Shown: positions 30,185-41,869 of the stretch, piece by piece
How positions within the stretch are numbered: position 1 is the first letter of the stretch
How the letters are laid out: every line of letters starts with the position of its first letter
From: Salinicola tamaricis
GTDB taxonomy: Bacteria > Pseudomonadota > Gammaproteobacteria > Pseudomonadales > Halomonadaceae
DNA: 64,000 bases
Direction: 5' to 3'
Assembly: GCF_003006155.1 (NCBI RefSeq)
Contig: NZ_CP023559.1
Span: 1,302,001 to 1,366,000 of the forward strand
Made by a program: the position numbers and the translations under genes
The notes under the pieces: generated by a model
What the model was told of the DNA's origin: nothing
Databases searched by the model: none
The model's input: only the letters and a program-made list of their open reading frames with translations

Positions 30185-30200
30185 TGGCATGGCTTCTGCG
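30185..30200 (+). promoter_or_regulatory. Sigma-54 promoter of glnK-amtB
   Basis: TGGCATGGCTTCTGCG keeps the invariant GG (30186-30187) and GC (30198-30199) with exactly ten bases between, and matches TGGCAYR-N4-TTGC except for one T. It lies 40 bases upstream of the glnK start. Confidence 0.75.
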
Positions 30201-30203
30201 TAG

Positions 30204-30578
<375 letters not shown>

Positions 30579-30606
30579 AACGGCGCGGAACGAGGAGACA
30601 CACAGA

Positions 30607-31858
<1,252 letters not shown>

Positions 31859-31891
31859 GCCGATTCACCGAGTGAGCTGGCGTGCTCCCCT

Positions 31892-31914
31892 GGCCCCCTT
31901 CGGGGGCCTTTTTT
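31892..31914 (+). terminator. Rho-independent terminator after amtB
   Basis: A 7-bp GGCCCCC/GGGGGCC stem with a TTC loop is followed by six T. It separates glnK-amtB from the second PII gene. Confidence 0.88.
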
Positions 31915-31943
31915 CATTCCCGCCCATCGCGGTGTATGTTTAA

Positions 31944-32432
<489 letters not shown>

Positions 32433-32466
32433 GGCGCAAGCGCTCACCCCGCCTGCGCGAAAAAAG

Positions 32467-32501
32467 CCCTCGTCGACACAGCGTCGACGAGGGCTTTTTT
32501 G
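32467..32501. terminator. Bidirectional Rho-independent terminator
   Basis: A 12-bp stem, GCCCTCGTCGAC with GTCGACGAGGGC, is flanked by seven A and six T. It lies between the convergent PII and fpr genes. Confidence 0.92.
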
Positions 32502-32552
32502 CGCTTCTTCACACAAGTTCGGGCTCACCGGGCAGTCACGCCCGGGGTGAGA

Positions 32553-33327
32553 TCACTTCTCGACGAAGGCGCGCTCGATCACGTAATCCCCCGGCTCACC
32601 CATGCGCGCGAGATGGAGAAGCCCAGCTCGTCGAGCAGGTCGCGGTCTCGTCGAGCATCGCCGGGCTGCCGCAGATCATGGCGCGATCCTGCTTGGGGTC
32701 CAGCGGCGGCAGACCGGTATCCTCGAACAGCTTGCCGCTGCGGATATGGTCGGTCAGACGCCCGGTGGTGTGGAAATCCTCGCGGGTCACGGTGGGGTAG
32801 TAGACCAGCTTTTCACTGATCTCCTCGCCCAGATACTCGTGCGCCGGCAGCTCCTTGCCGATGAAGTCGGCATAGGCGAGCTCGCTCACCTGACGCACAC
32901 CGTGGATCAGCACCACCTTCTCGAAGCGCTCATAGACTTCCGGATCCTGGATCAGGCTCATGAACGGTGCCAGGCCAGTGCCGGTGGAGAGCATGTAGAG
33001 GTTGCGCCCCGGCAGCAGGTCGTCGCACACCAGCGTGCCGGTGGGCTTGCGGCTGACCATGATCTGGTCGCCGACCTGCAGGTGCTGCAGGCGCGAGGTG
33101 AGCGGGCCGTCGGGCACCTTGATGCTGAAGAACTCGAGATGGTCCTCGTAGTTGGGGCTGGCGATGGAATAGGCGCGCACCAGCGGCTTGCCCTCCACTT
33201 CCAGACCGATCATCACGAACTGACCGTTCTTGAACCGCAGCCCGCGATCGCGGGTAGTGCGGAAGCTGAACAGGGTGTCGTTCCAGTGATGGACGCTGAG
33301 GACTTCTTCCAGCGCGAACTTGCTCAT
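32553..33327 (-). CDS. fpr: Ferredoxin/flavodoxin-NADP+ reductase, frameshifted
   Basis: Fpr is an FAD enzyme passing electrons between NADPH and ferredoxin or flavodoxin. It has the FAD block LVRAYSIASPNYEDHLEFFSIKVPDGPLTSRLQ, LSTGTGLAPFMSLIQDPEVYERF (NADP site) and VLIHGVRQVSELAYADF. After MICGSPAMLDET two bases are missing near 32640 and 32620. Restoring them gives RDLLDELGF, then RAMGEPGDYVIERAFVEK, ending at 32553. The corrected 258 residues equal the Pseudomonas-type Fpr. The divergent finR gene is its likely activator. Confidence 0.95.
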
Positions 33328-33480
33328 GCCAGGCTCCTATGAACGGATCGGAAAAGATCAGATCGAAAAAGAATAAGTGACTGATCCGAGTAGATGCCGA
33401 AACTATAAGAAGCGGATACTATTCTGTTAAGCGGATTATCTGGATAAGGTTTATCGATCCTGTCGATATAGGAGTCGGCC

Positions 33481-34407
33481 ATGCGCTACACCCTGCGTCA
33501 GCTCGAGGTGTTCGTCGCCATCGCCCAGCATCAGAGCGTATCGCGCGCGGCCGAGACCCTGTCTCTGTCGCAGTCGGCGACCAGCGCGGCGCTGGCCGAG
33601 CTGGAGCGCCAGTTCGACTGCCAGTTGCTCGACCGTATCGGCAAGCGGCTCAAGCTCAACGCCCTGGGCTTCCAGCTGCTGCCCAAGGCGGTGGCGCTGC
33701 TCGACCGCGGCGAAGAGATCGAGGAGCTGCTCAAGGGCCAGCGCGGCATCGGCTCGCTGGAGGTCGGTGCCACACTGACTATCGGCAACTATCTGGCTAC
33801 CCTGCTGATCAGTGACTTCATGCAGCGCTATCCCGAGAGCCGGGTACGCCTACAGGTGCGCAACACCGCCTCGATCGTCGAGCGGATCGCCCTGCACGAG
33901 CTCGATCTAGGGCTGATCGAGGGCGACTGCCAGCACGACGACATCGTCATTCAGCCGTGGATCGATGACGATCTGACCGTGTTCTGCTCTCCCCGCCACC
34001 CGCTGGCCGCCGAGGGCAGCGCCGATATCGAGCGCCTGCTGCGCGAGTCGTGGATCATGCGCGAGGTGGGCTCGGGCACCCGGCGCACGCTGGAGCACGC
34101 CATGCGCCACCGGCGTGGCCGCTTCGACATTCTGCTGGAGCTGGAGCACACCGAAGGGATCAAGCGCGCGGTGGAGTCGGGGCTGGGCATCGGCTGCGTC
34201 TCCCGATTGGCGCTGCGCGACGCTTTCCGTCGCGGCAGCCTGGTACCCATCGCCACGCCAGAGCTCGACCTGACGCGCAGCTTCGCCTTCATCTGGCATC
34301 GCCACAAGTATCTCACCACGGCAATGCGCGAGTTTCTCAGGCTATGCCGCGAGATGACCGCCGATGCCCGACGCAGCGACGAGATCGATCTGCCACCGGT
34401 GCCGTGA
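33481..34407 (+). CDS. finR: LysR regulator FinR-like
   Basis: This 308-residue LysR protein has the helix-turn-helix LRQLEVFVAIAQHQSVSRAAETLSLSQSATSAALAELERQ and an effector domain starting LEVGATLTIGNYLATLLISDFM. AGGAG lies just upstream of ATG 33481. It is divergent from fpr with a 153-base shared control region. In Pseudomonas putida the LysR protein FinR is encoded the same way and activates fpr under superoxide stress or sulfite, so the same job is inferred here. The CysB-like subfamily is the alternative. Confidence 0.82.
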   Translation: MRYTLRQLEVFVAIAQHQSVSRAAETLSLSQSATSAALAELERQFDCQLLDRIGKRLKLNALGFQLLPKAVALLDRGEEIEELLKGQRGIGSLEVGATLTIGNYLATLLISDFMQRYPESRVRLQVRNTASIVERIALHELDLGLIEGDCQHDDIVIQPWIDDDLTVFCSPRHPLAAEGSADIERLLRESWIMREVGSGTRRTLEHAMRHRRGRFDILLELEHTEGIKRAVESGLGIGCVSRLALRDAFRRGSLVPIATPELDLTRSFAFIWHRHKYLTTAMREFLRLCREMTADARRSDEIDLPPVP

Positions 34408-34467
34408 CCTCGGCAGACGGGTAGCGGGCTTGCGTGGCGTGGCCGCCACAGGAGGCAGACAACAAAA

Positions 34468-34496
34468 ACGCGGATGGCACCAGACGCCATCCGCGT
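34468..34496 (-). terminator. Rho-independent terminator of the attachment-like gene
   Basis: An 11-bp perfect stem ACGCGGATGGC/GCCATCCGCGT closes a 7-base loop and is followed on the minus strand by TTTTTGTT. It lies about 46 bases past the stop codon of that gene; the A-run lets it serve finR only weakly. Confidence 0.82.
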
Positions 34497-34541
34497 ATCG
34501 TCACGACCCGGAAGATTCAAGGCCGAAGACGTTGGCGGGTC

Positions 34542-34964
34542 TCAATGCCAGCCGAGCTGTGCGGCGATATCCGCCTCGCTGGCCTTGGAGAGATCCTTGT
34601 CGATGGACTGGGTGACCATCTCGAGGGTGGGCTTGTCGAGCTTGTCGCGCAGTTGGCCCAGGAACTGCGGCGCGGCGATCAGAATCAGCTCGTCGGCCTT
34701 GCCCTGGGTACGCGCGTCGCGCAGGTAGCCCGCCACTTCCTTGGCGAAGAACATCGCCTGCTTTTCGGAGGTGGCGTCCTCGTTGCCGGTCTGGCGCCGG
34801 CTCGGCCCCGAGGTCGACTCGCCCTTGCCGCCGGTGCGTAGATCACCGGTGTGGAGTTGCGATTCCGGGTGCGTGAGCGTCTCGATCTCACGCATGACCC
34901 GCGCCTCGCGGGCGAAGATACGCGCGCGCGCGGCATCGGCGACCACCACGTAGACCTTGTCCAT
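34542..34964 (-). CDS. Host attachment protein family (PF10116-like)
   Basis: This 140-residue soluble protein belongs to the family named for a Rhizobium protein required for attachment to host cells. It reads MDKVYVVVADAARARIFARE, then LTHPESQLHTGDLRTGGKGES, AMFFAKEVAGYLRDARTQGKADELILIAAPQFLGQLRDKL and TQSIDKDLSKASEADIAAQL. The fold resembles release-factor domain 2 (eRF1/baeRF), so a ribosome or stress role is at least as likely as adhesion. The start is the ATG following AAAGGAGAA. It has its own terminator. Confidence 0.8.
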   Translation of the reverse strand: MDKVYVVVADAARARIFAREARVMREIETLTHPESQLHTGDLRTGGKGESTSGPSRRQTGNEDATSEKQAMFFAKEVAGYLRDARTQGKADELILIAAPQFLGQLRDKLDKPTLEMVTQSIDKDLSKASEADIAAQLGWH

Positions 34965-35058
34965 GAGCCATTCTCCTTTTCCGTGGATGGGCCATGCCCG
35001 TGGCGCGGGCATGGCCGTGGATAGCACGCTCTAAGCGTGGTCGAGAATGGCGCTGCGC

Positions 35059-36888
35059 TCAAGCGTGGCTGAGCGCCGGCCGCGCGCTGTCGGCGTCGAG
35101 CTTGAAGCCACCAACGATCGCCGCCAACTGAGTCGCCTGATCGTGGAGCTGCTCGGCGGCGGCGGTGGACTGCGCCACCATGGCCGCGTTCTGCTGGGTC
35201 ATCTGATCGAGCTCGCCCACCGCCTGATGACCTGCCCCACCCCCTGGCTCTGCTCCTGGGCGGCGACGTTGATCTCCGAGAGCGTCGCCGCCACGCGAGA
35301 TGGCATCGACGATCGCGCTCATGCTGTCGCCGGCGGAGCGCATCAGCTCGGTGCCCTCGCGGGTCTGCGCCACCGAGGTGCCGATCAGCGCCTTGATCTC
35401 GTCGGCGGCGTTGGCCGAGCGGCTCGCCAGCTGGCGTACCTCGCCGGCGACCACCGCGAAGCCGCGACCCTGCTCGCCGGCGCGCGCCGCTTCCACCGAG
35501 GCGTTGAGCGCGAGCAGATTGGTCTGAAATGCGATCTCCTCGATCAGGCGGACGATATCGGCGATCTGCTCGGTACGCCCGTTGAGCGCCTCGATGGTCT
35601 CCACCGCACGCCCTACCACCTCGCCGCCACGTACGGCACGCTCGCTGGCATCGCGGGCCAGCTGGTCGGTCTCGCTGGCGGCAGTGGCGGTGTTCTCCAC
35701 CGTGCCGGAAATCTGCTCCATGGCGCTGGAGGTCTCCTGCAGATGGCTCGCCGCGGTCTCGGTCTGGCGCGACAGATCCTGGCTGGCACGGGCGATCTCC
35801 TCGGAAGCCTGGCGCACCGACTGACTGGTGACATTGACCTGGCTCAGCACCTCGGAAATCTTGCCGGCGAAGGCGTTGAACGCCATGGCGATCTGGGCGA
35901 TCTCGTCGCGCCCGTCGATCGCCAGGCGGCGGCTCAGATCACCGTCACCGTCGGCAATGTCGGCCATGGCATCGCGCGCCGCCTCGAGCCGGCGAAAGCC
36001 CGGCGACACCAGCAGCCACAGCAGCAGCGAGACGATCAGCGCCGCCACCAGCAATGACACCAGGGTGGTCTTGAACAGGCTGCTGGCACCGGCATTGGCC
36101 TCGCCGCGATCCAGCGCGATCACCAGGCGCCAGTCGGTACCCGGCACCGCCACCGCGTAGAGCAGCACCTCGCGGCCATCGATCACGCTCGGCGTCGGCA
36201 GCGGGCTCTGGGCCACCGCCGCGAGTTTGGCGGCATCGAGATCGGGGGCGATCGCACTCGCCGGCTTCAGGCTCAGGTCGGCATCGCGGTAGGCGACGAT
36301 GGTGCCATCGGTGTCGGCCAGGAAGGCGAAGCTCTTGGGCGTGGGCTGGATCGAGAGCACGTTCTCCTGCACCTCATCGAGGGGCACGTCGGCACCGGCC
36401 ACGCCCAGCAGCTTGCCATCACGCAGGATCGGGGTGGCGAAGGCCACCACCAGCTTGTTCGTCACCAGATCGAGATAGGGGTCGCTGGCGGTGGTCTGCC
36501 CTGCCGCCACCGCGCCGCGGTACCAGGGACGCTGGGTCGGGTCATAGTCCGCCGGCGGCTCCCAGCCATCGTTGGTGATCAGGCGCTTGTCCGGCGTGCC
36601 CAGATAGACCTGACTGAAACCGCCGGCAGCGGCGGTCTGCTGCAGGGCGGGGATCAGCGTGTCGCTGCCCACCGCCGGGGCCACGGCCTCGATCAGCTTG
36701 CGCTTCGAGGCGGCCCAGGCGGCGATCGCATCGCGGTGCCCCTTGGCCACCGATTCGAGCAGATCCTGATTGACCGACTGCTGATGGCGGCTGACCAGCC
36801 AGTAGCTGATGCCGCCGGTGGCCGCGAGCGCGACCAGAATCATCGCCAGACACCCGGCCATGATACGAATCTTGAAGGATTTCAGCAT
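35059..36888 (-). CDS. Methyl-accepting chemotaxis protein with dCache domain, internal frameshifts
   Basis: This 609-residue inner-membrane chemoreceptor has an N-terminal helix (about 10-31), a periplasmic dCache-type ligand domain (residues 33-275, with [21 protein letters not shown]) and a second helix (about 277-298). A HAMP domain follows, then a cytoplasmic coiled coil. The signalling tip reads [39 protein letters not shown], the universal hairpin. Between 35230 and 35295 two compensating breaks turn [25 protein letters not shown] text into arginine/glycine-rich residues. The correct frame then returns at [18 protein letters not shown]. Ligands of the related dCache receptors include amino acids, which would fit the neighbours. 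Confidence 0.92.
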   Translation of the reverse strand: MLKSFKIRIMAGCLAMILVALAATGGISYWLVSRHQQSVNQDLLESVAKGHRDAIAAWAASKRKLIEAVAPAVGSDTLIPALQQTAAAGGFSQVYLGTPDKRLITNDGWEPPADYDPTQRPWYRGAVAAGQTTASDPYLDLVTNKLVVAFATPILRDGKLLGVAGADVPLDEVQENVLSIQPTPKSFAFLADTDGTIVAYRDADLSLKPASAIAPDLDAAKLAAVAQSPLPTPSVIDGREVLLYAVAVPGTDWRLVIALDRGEANAGASSLFKTTLVSLLVAALIVSLLLWLLVSPGFRRLEAARDAMADIADGDGDLSRRLAIDGRDEIAQIAMAFNAFAGKISEVLSQVNVTSQSVRQASEEIARASQDLSRQTETAASHLQETSSAMEQISGTVENTATAASETDQLARDASERAVRGGEVVGRAVETIEALNGRTEQIADIVRLIEEIAFQTNLLALNASVEAARAGEQGRGFAVVAGEVRQLASRSANAADEIKALIGTSVAQTREGTELMRSAGDSMSAIVDAISRGGDALGDQRRRPGAEPGGGAGHQAVGELDQMTQQNAAMVAQSTAAAEQLHDQATQLAAIVGGFKLDADSARPALSHA

Positions 36889-37054
36889 GCTAAGTCCATT
36901 GAGAGGGTCCGTTGAAGGTTGGCTCGACTATCATCGGCCTCCCGATAACGAACTTTACGCCGGCTGAAAACACCGCCTCAGGCGACCCCGACACGCGTGC
37001 GCGAGCCCCCCGAACGTCTCGCTGACCTCCGCCGGGGCTCGTCTGCCGCGACTG

Positions 37055-37450
37055 TCAGCCGGCAGCCGGCGGGATCCAGGCGATCATGTCGATCTCGACG
37101 TCGGCGCCCCCGGCGAGCCCGGTGACACCGATACACGTACGCGTCGGCAGCGGCGCCTCGAAGTAGCTGGCGTAGACGCCGTTGACCTCGTCGAAGTGGC
37201 CCATGTTGGTGATGAAGACCCGGCTCTGGACCACATATTCGAAACTGCTGCCCACCGCCTCCAGCACGATCGCCAGGTTCTGCATCACGCGATGGGTCTG
37301 CTCGGTGAAGGTGCCCAAGAGCATCTCGTTGGTCTCCGGCACCGTCGGCATCTGCCCGGTGATGAACACCAGATCCCCCACCCGGCAGGCGTGGGAGAAG
37401 GGGGCAATCGGCTGCGGCGCACCGGCGACCATGCGTTTGTCGATGCCCAT
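37055..37450 (-). CDS. RidA/YjgF family imine deaminase
   Basis: RidA proteins hydrolyse reactive enamines and imines made by PLP enzymes. This 131-residue member has PIAPFSHACRVGDLVFITGQMP, RVMQNLAIVLEAVGSSFEYVVQSRVFITNM and PTRTCIGVTGLAGGADVEIDMIAWIP. The arginine in LPTRTCIGV binds the carboxylate, and the glutamate near the end of the barrel is present. It starts one base after the stop of aapP on the same strand, so it is the last gene of the Aap operon. This links it to amino-acid catabolism. It may be an Rid2-7 group member, since TRTCIGV differs somewhat from the archetype. Confidence 0.9.
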   Translation of the reverse strand: MGIDKRMVAGAPQPIAPFSHACRVGDLVFITGQMPTVPETNEMLLGTFTEQTHRVMQNLAIVLEAVGSSFEYVVQSRVFITNMGHFDEVNGVYASYFEAPLPTRTCIGVTGLAGGADVEIDMIAWIPPAAG

Positions 37451-37451
37451 G

Positions 37452-38225
37452 TCAGTGCCCCAGGATCTGGCTCAGGAACAGTTGCGTACGCTCCGAGCGC
37501 GGGTTGTTGAAGAAGGTCTCCGGCGGCGCCTCCTCGATGATCTGGCCCTGGTCCATGAAGATCACCCGATCGGCCACGGTCTTGGCGAAGCCCATCTCGT
37601 GGGTCACACAGAGCATGGTCATGCCCTCGTGGGCGAGCTCGATCATGACGTCGAGCACCTCCTTGATCATCTCCGGGTCGAGCGCCGAGGTGGGCTCGTC
37701 GAACAGCATCACCTCGGGGCGCATGCAGAGTGCACGGGCGATCGCCACACGCTGCTGCTGGCCGCCGGAGAGCTGCCCCGGGTACTTCTTAGCCTGGTTG
37801 GCGATCTGCACCCGTTCGAGGTACTCCATGGCGCTCTGCTCGGCCTCCGCACGCGGCTTCTTCTGCACCCAGATCTGCGCCAGGCAGCAGTTCTCGAGCA
37901 CCGTCAGGTGCGGAAACAGGTTGAAGTGCTGGAACACCATGCCGACATTGCGCCGGATCTGCTCGATCCGCTTGATGTCATGGTTCATGGGGATGCCGTT
38001 GACCGTGATCGAGCCCTGCTGGTGCTCCTCGAGATGGTTGATGCAACGGATCATGGTCGACTTGCCCGACCCCGAGGGGCCGCAGATGACGATGCGCTCC
38101 CCCCGGGTCACGGTCAGGTCGATGTCGCGCAGCACGTGGAAGCTGCCATACCACTTGTTGAGCCGTTCGATCTGGATCATCGGCTTGTCGTCGCCGGGTG
38201 CTGCAGCCGCTTGCGCTTCACTCAT
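37452..38225 (-). CDS. aapP: Amino-acid ABC transporter ATP-binding protein (AapP), operon 1
   Basis: AapP is the ATPase of the general L-amino-acid importer. The 257-residue protein has [18 protein letters not shown] (Walker A), the Q-loop [47 protein letters not shown] (Walker B) and [10 protein letters not shown] (H-loop). Start 38225 gives [15 protein letters not shown] before the conserved [12 protein letters not shown]. It is third after aapJ, aapQ and aapM, followed directly by ridA. Its paralogue at 53349 is closely similar in all motifs. Confidence 0.95.
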   Translation of the reverse strand: MSEAQAAAAPGDDKPMIQIERLNKWYGSFHVLRDIDLTVTRGERIVICGPSGSGKSTMIRCINHLEEHQQGSITVNGIPMNHDIKRIEQIRRNVGMVFQHFNLFPHLTVLENCCLAQIWVQKKPRAEAEQSAMEYLERVQIANQAKKYPGQLSGGQQQRVAIARALCMRPEVMLFDEPTSALDPEMIKEVLDVMIELAHEGMTMLCVTHEMGFAKTVADRVIFMDQGQIIEEAPPETFFNNPRSERTQLFLSQILGH

Positions 38226-38323
38226 GGCTTGATTCCTGCCTTCATTATCATTGTCTCGCCCATTCCCCGGGCACGAGTCGGCGGCCCGGGGCGTCACGTT
38301 TCAGGCACTGGCCACTGGCGGGC

Positions 38324-39433
38324 TCAACGCCGATAGCTGGTATTGAGGCGCCGCTCGATGTACTGGCTGTAGCGCGACATGCTGAAACAGAAGATCCAGA
38401 ACACCAGCGCTGCGAACACATAGCCCTCGGTGGAGAAGCCGAGCCAGTTGGAGTCGGTGAGCCCGGCACGGATGATCGCCAGCAGATCGAACAGCCCGAT
38501 GATCAGCACCAGCGAGGTGTCCTTGAACAGTGCGATGAAGGTATTGACGATCCCCGGGATCACCAGCTTCAGCGCCTGCGGCAGGATGATCAGCCCCATG
38601 CGCTGCCAGTAGCCCAGGCCCAGCGCCTGCCCGGCCTCGTTCTGCCCCTTGCCGATCGCCTGCAGCCCGCCGCGCACCACCTCGGCCATGTAGGCGCTCC
38701 AGAAGAACATGATCCCGATCAGCGCCCGCAGCAGCTTGTCGAACTCGACGTTGCCGGGCACGAACAGCGGCAGCATCACCGAGGCCATGAACAGCACCGT
38801 GATCAGCGGCACGCCGCGCCAGAACTCGATGAAGATGACGCATACGCTCTTGACGAACGGCATCTTGGAGCGCCGCCCCAGGGCCAGAATCACCCCCAGC
38901 GGCAGCGACCCGACGATACCCACCGTGGCCACGGTCAGGGTCAGCATCAGCCCGCCCCAGGCGCGGGTAGGCACCTCGGGCAGGCCGAAGTGGCCACCCA
39001 ACAGCAAAAACCAGGCGATGATCGGGAAGCCGACCAGCGTGAACAGCCCGACCAGGCGCTTCCTGGGCAGCCGCGGGATCGCCAACCACGCCACCAGCGC
39101 CGCCATCAGCGCGAACACGATATCCACCCGCCAGCGCTCGGCGGCCGGATAGAAGCCGTAGATGATCGATTCGAAGCGAGCCGAGATGAACACCCAGCAG
39201 GCGCCGCTGCCGGTGCAGTCTTCGCGAGTCGAACCGAGGAAGTTGGCATCGACCACCGCCCACTTCAGAAACGGCCACAGGATCCACGCCAGCAGGCCGA
39301 TCACCGCCACCGAGACCACGCTGTTGAGCGGCCCGTTGAACAGATTGGCACGCAGCCAGCCGCTGAGGCCGCGGCGCTGATCCGGCGCCTCGCGCGCCTC
39401 GATCATCTGAGTGCGAAACGTCGATTCACGCAT
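38324..39433 (-). CDS. aapM: Amino-acid ABC transporter permease AapM, operon 1
   Basis: AapM is one of two membrane subunits of the importer. The 369-residue protein has a long N-terminal part with two helices and a small periplasmic loop containing the paired cysteines of STREDCTGSGACWVFI, typical of AapM. The C-terminal permease domain carries [39 protein letters not shown], the EAA loop that docks on AapP. Its stop abuts aapP by about 100 bases. It starts one base after the aapQ stop, which indicates translational coupling. Confidence 0.95.
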   Translation of the reverse strand: MRESTFRTQMIEAREAPDQRRGLSGWLRANLFNGPLNSVVSVAVIGLLAWILWPFLKWAVVDANFLGSTREDCTGSGACWVFISARFESIIYGFYPAAERWRVDIVFALMAALVAWLAIPRLPRKRLVGLFTLVGFPIIAWFLLLGGHFGLPEVPTRAWGGLMLTLTVATVGIVGSLPLGVILALGRRSKMPFVKSVCVIFIEFWRGVPLITVLFMASVMLPLFVPGNVEFDKLLRALIGIMFFWSAYMAEVVRGGLQAIGKGQNEAGQALGLGYWQRMGLIILPQALKLVIPGIVNTFIALFKDTSLVLIIGLFDLLAIIRAGLTDSNWLGFSTEGYVFAALVFWIFCFSMSRYSQYIERRLNTSYRR

Positions 39434-39434
39434 C

Positions 39435-40625
39435 TCATCGCTCCTTCAGCAGGGTGCGGGCGTTGTAGAGGTTCATCAAAAACGACACCGTCAGGCTGAT
39501 GACCAGATAGACCGCCATGGTCATGGCGATGATCTCGATCGCCTGCCCGGTCTGGTTGAGCGTGGTGCCGGCAAATACCGCCACAAGGTCGGGATAGCCG
39601 ATCGCCGTGGCCAGCGACGAGTTCTTGATCAGGTTGAGATACTGGCTGGTCATCTGCGGCACGATCACCCGCATCGCCTGAGGAATCACGATCTTGCGCA
39701 GGGTGATGGCGCCAGGGAGGCTCAGCGAGCGCGCCGCTTCGGTCTGGCCGTGGGAGACCGAGAGGATGCCGGAGCGCACGATCTCGGCGATGAACGCCGC
39801 GGTGTAGATCGACAGCGCCAGCCACAGCGCCACCAGTTCGGGCAGGATGTTGATCCCGCCGCGGAAGTTGAAGCCCCTGAGCTCGGGGAGGGTCCACGCC
39901 AGCGGGGCGCCGCTGGCCAGGAACACGATCAGCGGCAGGCCGATGACGACCGCCGCACCGATCCAATAGACCGGCAGCGCCTGGCCGGTGGCCGCCTGGC
40001 GGCGCTTGGCGAAACGCGCGAAGAGCAGCGTGGCGACCACCGCGATCAACAGCGCCCAGAGCGTGGCGGAAAACCCCGCCAGCGGCTGCGGATCGGGCAT
40101 CACCACCCCACGCACGTTGAAGAAGAACAGATCGAACAGCGACAGACTCTCGCGTGGCGAGGGCAGTGCCCGCAGCACGGCGTAGTACCAGAACAGGATC
40201 TGCACCAGCAGCGGGATATTGCGGAAGATCTCGACGTAGATGGTCGCCAGCCGTGCCAGCAGCCAGTTGGTCGACAGCCGGGCGATGCCCACCGCGAAGC
40301 CGATCAGGGTCGCCGCGACGATGCCCAGGGCGGAGACCAGCAGGGTGTTGAGCAGGCCGACGACGAAGGTGGTGCCATAGCTTGAGTCGCTGGTGTAGTC
40401 GATCAGCGACTGCGGAATCGAGAAGCCGGCACGCCCCTCGAGGAAGCCGAAGCCGGTCTGGATACCGCGGGCTTCGAGGTTGTTCAGGGTGTTGTGGACA
40501 AGATAACCGATGATGATCGCCAGGATCAGGAACAGCACGGCCTGGACGATCAGCGCACGAACGGTGGGATTCCGCCACAGCGGCCCCTGCCCTCGGCGTG
40601 GCAGCGAGGTGGATGGACGCAGCAT
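39435..40625 (-). CDS. aapQ: Amino-acid ABC transporter permease AapQ, operon 1
   Basis: AapQ pairs with AapM to form the membrane channel. The 396-residue protein from ATG 40625 has GIQTGFGFLEGRAGFSIPQSLIDYTSDSSYG after its first helix, a pattern typical of AapQ. EIFRNIPLLVQILFWYY and the EAA loop IVRSGILSVSHGQTEAARSLSLPGAITLRKIVIPQAMRVIVPQ follow. A longer frame to 40739 runs into the intercistronic hairpin and is not conserved. It lies 138 bases after aapJ. Confidence 0.94.
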   Translation of the reverse strand: MLRPSTSLPRRGQGPLWRNPTVRALIVQAVLFLILAIIIGYLVHNTLNNLEARGIQTGFGFLEGRAGFSIPQSLIDYTSDSSYGTTFVVGLLNTLLVSALGIVAATLIGFAVGIARLSTNWLLARLATIYVEIFRNIPLLVQILFWYYAVLRALPSPRESLSLFDLFFFNVRGVVMPDPQPLAGFSATLWALLIAVVATLLFARFAKRRQAATGQALPVYWIGAAVVIGLPLIVFLASGAPLAWTLPELRGFNFRGGINILPELVALWLALSIYTAAFIAEIVRSGILSVSHGQTEAARSLSLPGAITLRKIVIPQAMRVIVPQMTSQYLNLIKNSSLATAIGYPDLVAVFAGTTLNQTGQAIEIIAMTMAVYLVISLTVSFLMNLYNARTLLKER

Positions 40626-40711
40626 GAGAAGTCGGGTCTCTACTCGAGCGGTGAGCGGCAACGGCTCCCGGCGCACAGGCCGGGAGACGACGTTGGGAAA
40701 CGTCTGCTGGC

Positions 40712-40751
40712 CGCCCGCCGCAAGCGCCCTATCGGGCACGCGCGGCGGGCG
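40712..40751 (-). promoter_or_regulatory. Intercistronic hairpin between aapJ and aapQ, operon 1
   Basis: A 10-bp outer stem, CGCCCGCCGC with GCGGCGGGCG, encloses an inner GCCC/GGGC stem. It lies 12 bases beyond the aapJ stop with no T-tract. Such hairpins often stabilise the binding-protein part of the mRNA so that it exceeds the permeases. Confidence 0.6.
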
Positions 40752-40762
40752 ACTTCACGCAC

Positions 40763-41791
40763 TCAGCGAACCGGCGGCGCGTACTGGATACCGCCCTGAT
40801 TCCACAGCGCGTTAATGCCGCGCTCGAGCCCCATCGGCGAGTCCTTGCCCACGGTGCGATCGAACATCTCACCGTAGTTGCCCACCATCTTGACGATGTT
40901 GTAGGCCCAGTCGTTGCCGATACCCATCTGCTCGCCGAAGTTGCCATCCTTGCCCAGCAGGCGGGCGACATCCGGATTGGGCGGGTTGTCGCGCATCTGA
41001 TCGACGTTCTGGCTGGTCACCCCCAGCTCTTCGGCGTCGAGCATCGCGAACAGGGTCCATTTGACGATATCGAACCACTGGTCGTCACCCTGGCGCACCA
41101 CCGGGCCCAGCGGCTCCTTGGAGATACGCTCGGGCAGGATCTCGACGCTGCTGGGGTCGGCCAGCTGCAGACGCAGCGCCGCCAGCTGCGAGGAGTCGGA
41201 GGTGAGCACGTCACAGCGGCCGCTGTCGAAGCCCTGGGCGGTCTGGTCGGAGGTGTCGAAGGCGACCTGCTGGAACTGCATGTCGTTGGCCTTGAAGTAG
41301 TCGGCCATGTTGAGTTCGGTGGTCGTGCCCGACTGCACGCAGATGGAGGCCCCATCCAGCTCCTTGGCGCTCTTGATGCCGAGGTCCTTGCGCACCAGGA
41401 AGCCCTGGCCGTCGTAGAAGTTGACCCCGGTGAAGTTGAGGCCCAGCGAGTTGTCGCGGGTCGCGGTCCAGGTGGTGTTGCGCGAGAGCACATCGATCTC
41501 GCCGGACTGCAGCGCGGTGAAGCGCTCCTTGGCGGTCAGCGGCGCGAACACCACCTTGGTCGGGTCGCCCAGCACGGCGGCGGCGATGGCACGGCACACT
41601 TCGACATCGATGCCGGTCCACTTGCCGTTCTCGTCGGGGGAGGAGAAACCGGTGAGCCCGGTGCTGACACCGCACTTGAACTCGCCGTTGCTTTTCACGT
41701 TGTCCAGGGTGGCAGCCTGGGCCTGCGACGCCGCCAGGGCAGTCAGTGCAGCGGCGGAGAGAAGAGACAGGCTTTTGTTCTTGTGGCGCAT
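40763..41791 (-). CDS. aapJ: Amino-acid ABC transporter substrate-binding protein AapJ, operon 1
   Basis: This periplasmic receptor of the general L-amino-acid importer has 342 residues from ATG 41791. A signal peptide ends near ALAASQAQA-A. The mature part reads LDNVKSNGEFKCGVSTGLTGFSSPDENGKWTGIDVEVCRAIAAAVLGD, then GEIDVLSRNTTWTATRDNSLGLNF and the late GNDWAYNIVKMVGNYGEMFDRTVG, all diagnostic of AapJ. A GTG at 41803 would add four residues. A sigma-54-type promoter lies at 41854-41869. It leads the operon aapJQMP-ridA. Confidence 0.95.
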   Translation of the reverse strand: MRHKNKSLSLLSAAALTALAASQAQAATLDNVKSNGEFKCGVSTGLTGFSSPDENGKWTGIDVEVCRAIAAAVLGDPTKVVFAPLTAKERFTALQSGEIDVLSRNTTWTATRDNSLGLNFTGVNFYDGQGFLVRKDLGIKSAKELDGASICVQSGTTTELNMADYFKANDMQFQQVAFDTSDQTAQGFDSGRCDVLTSDSSQLAALRLQLADPSSVEILPERISKEPLGPVVRQGDDQWFDIVKWTLFAMLDAEELGVTSQNVDQMRDNPPNPDVARLLGKDGNFGEQMGIGNDWAYNIVKMVGNYGEMFDRTVGKDSPMGLERGINALWNQGGIQYAPPVR

Positions 41792-41853
41792 GGTGGAATC
41801 CACTCCCTTGCGTTGTCATTTGAGTGCATGTCGAAGCATGCCCAGATGAAATT

Positions 41854-41869
41854 AGCAAAGTCCGTTCCA
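41854..41869 (-). promoter_or_regulatory. Candidate sigma-54 promoter of aapJQMP operon 1
   Basis: The minus strand reads TGGAACGGACTTTGCT, matching TGGCACG-N4-TTGCW at all but one position, with GG and GC exactly ten bases apart. It lies about 63 bases upstream of the aapJ start. A GCACCA half-site of the NtrC type occurs at 42010-42015, some 140 bases further upstream. Confidence 0.7.
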
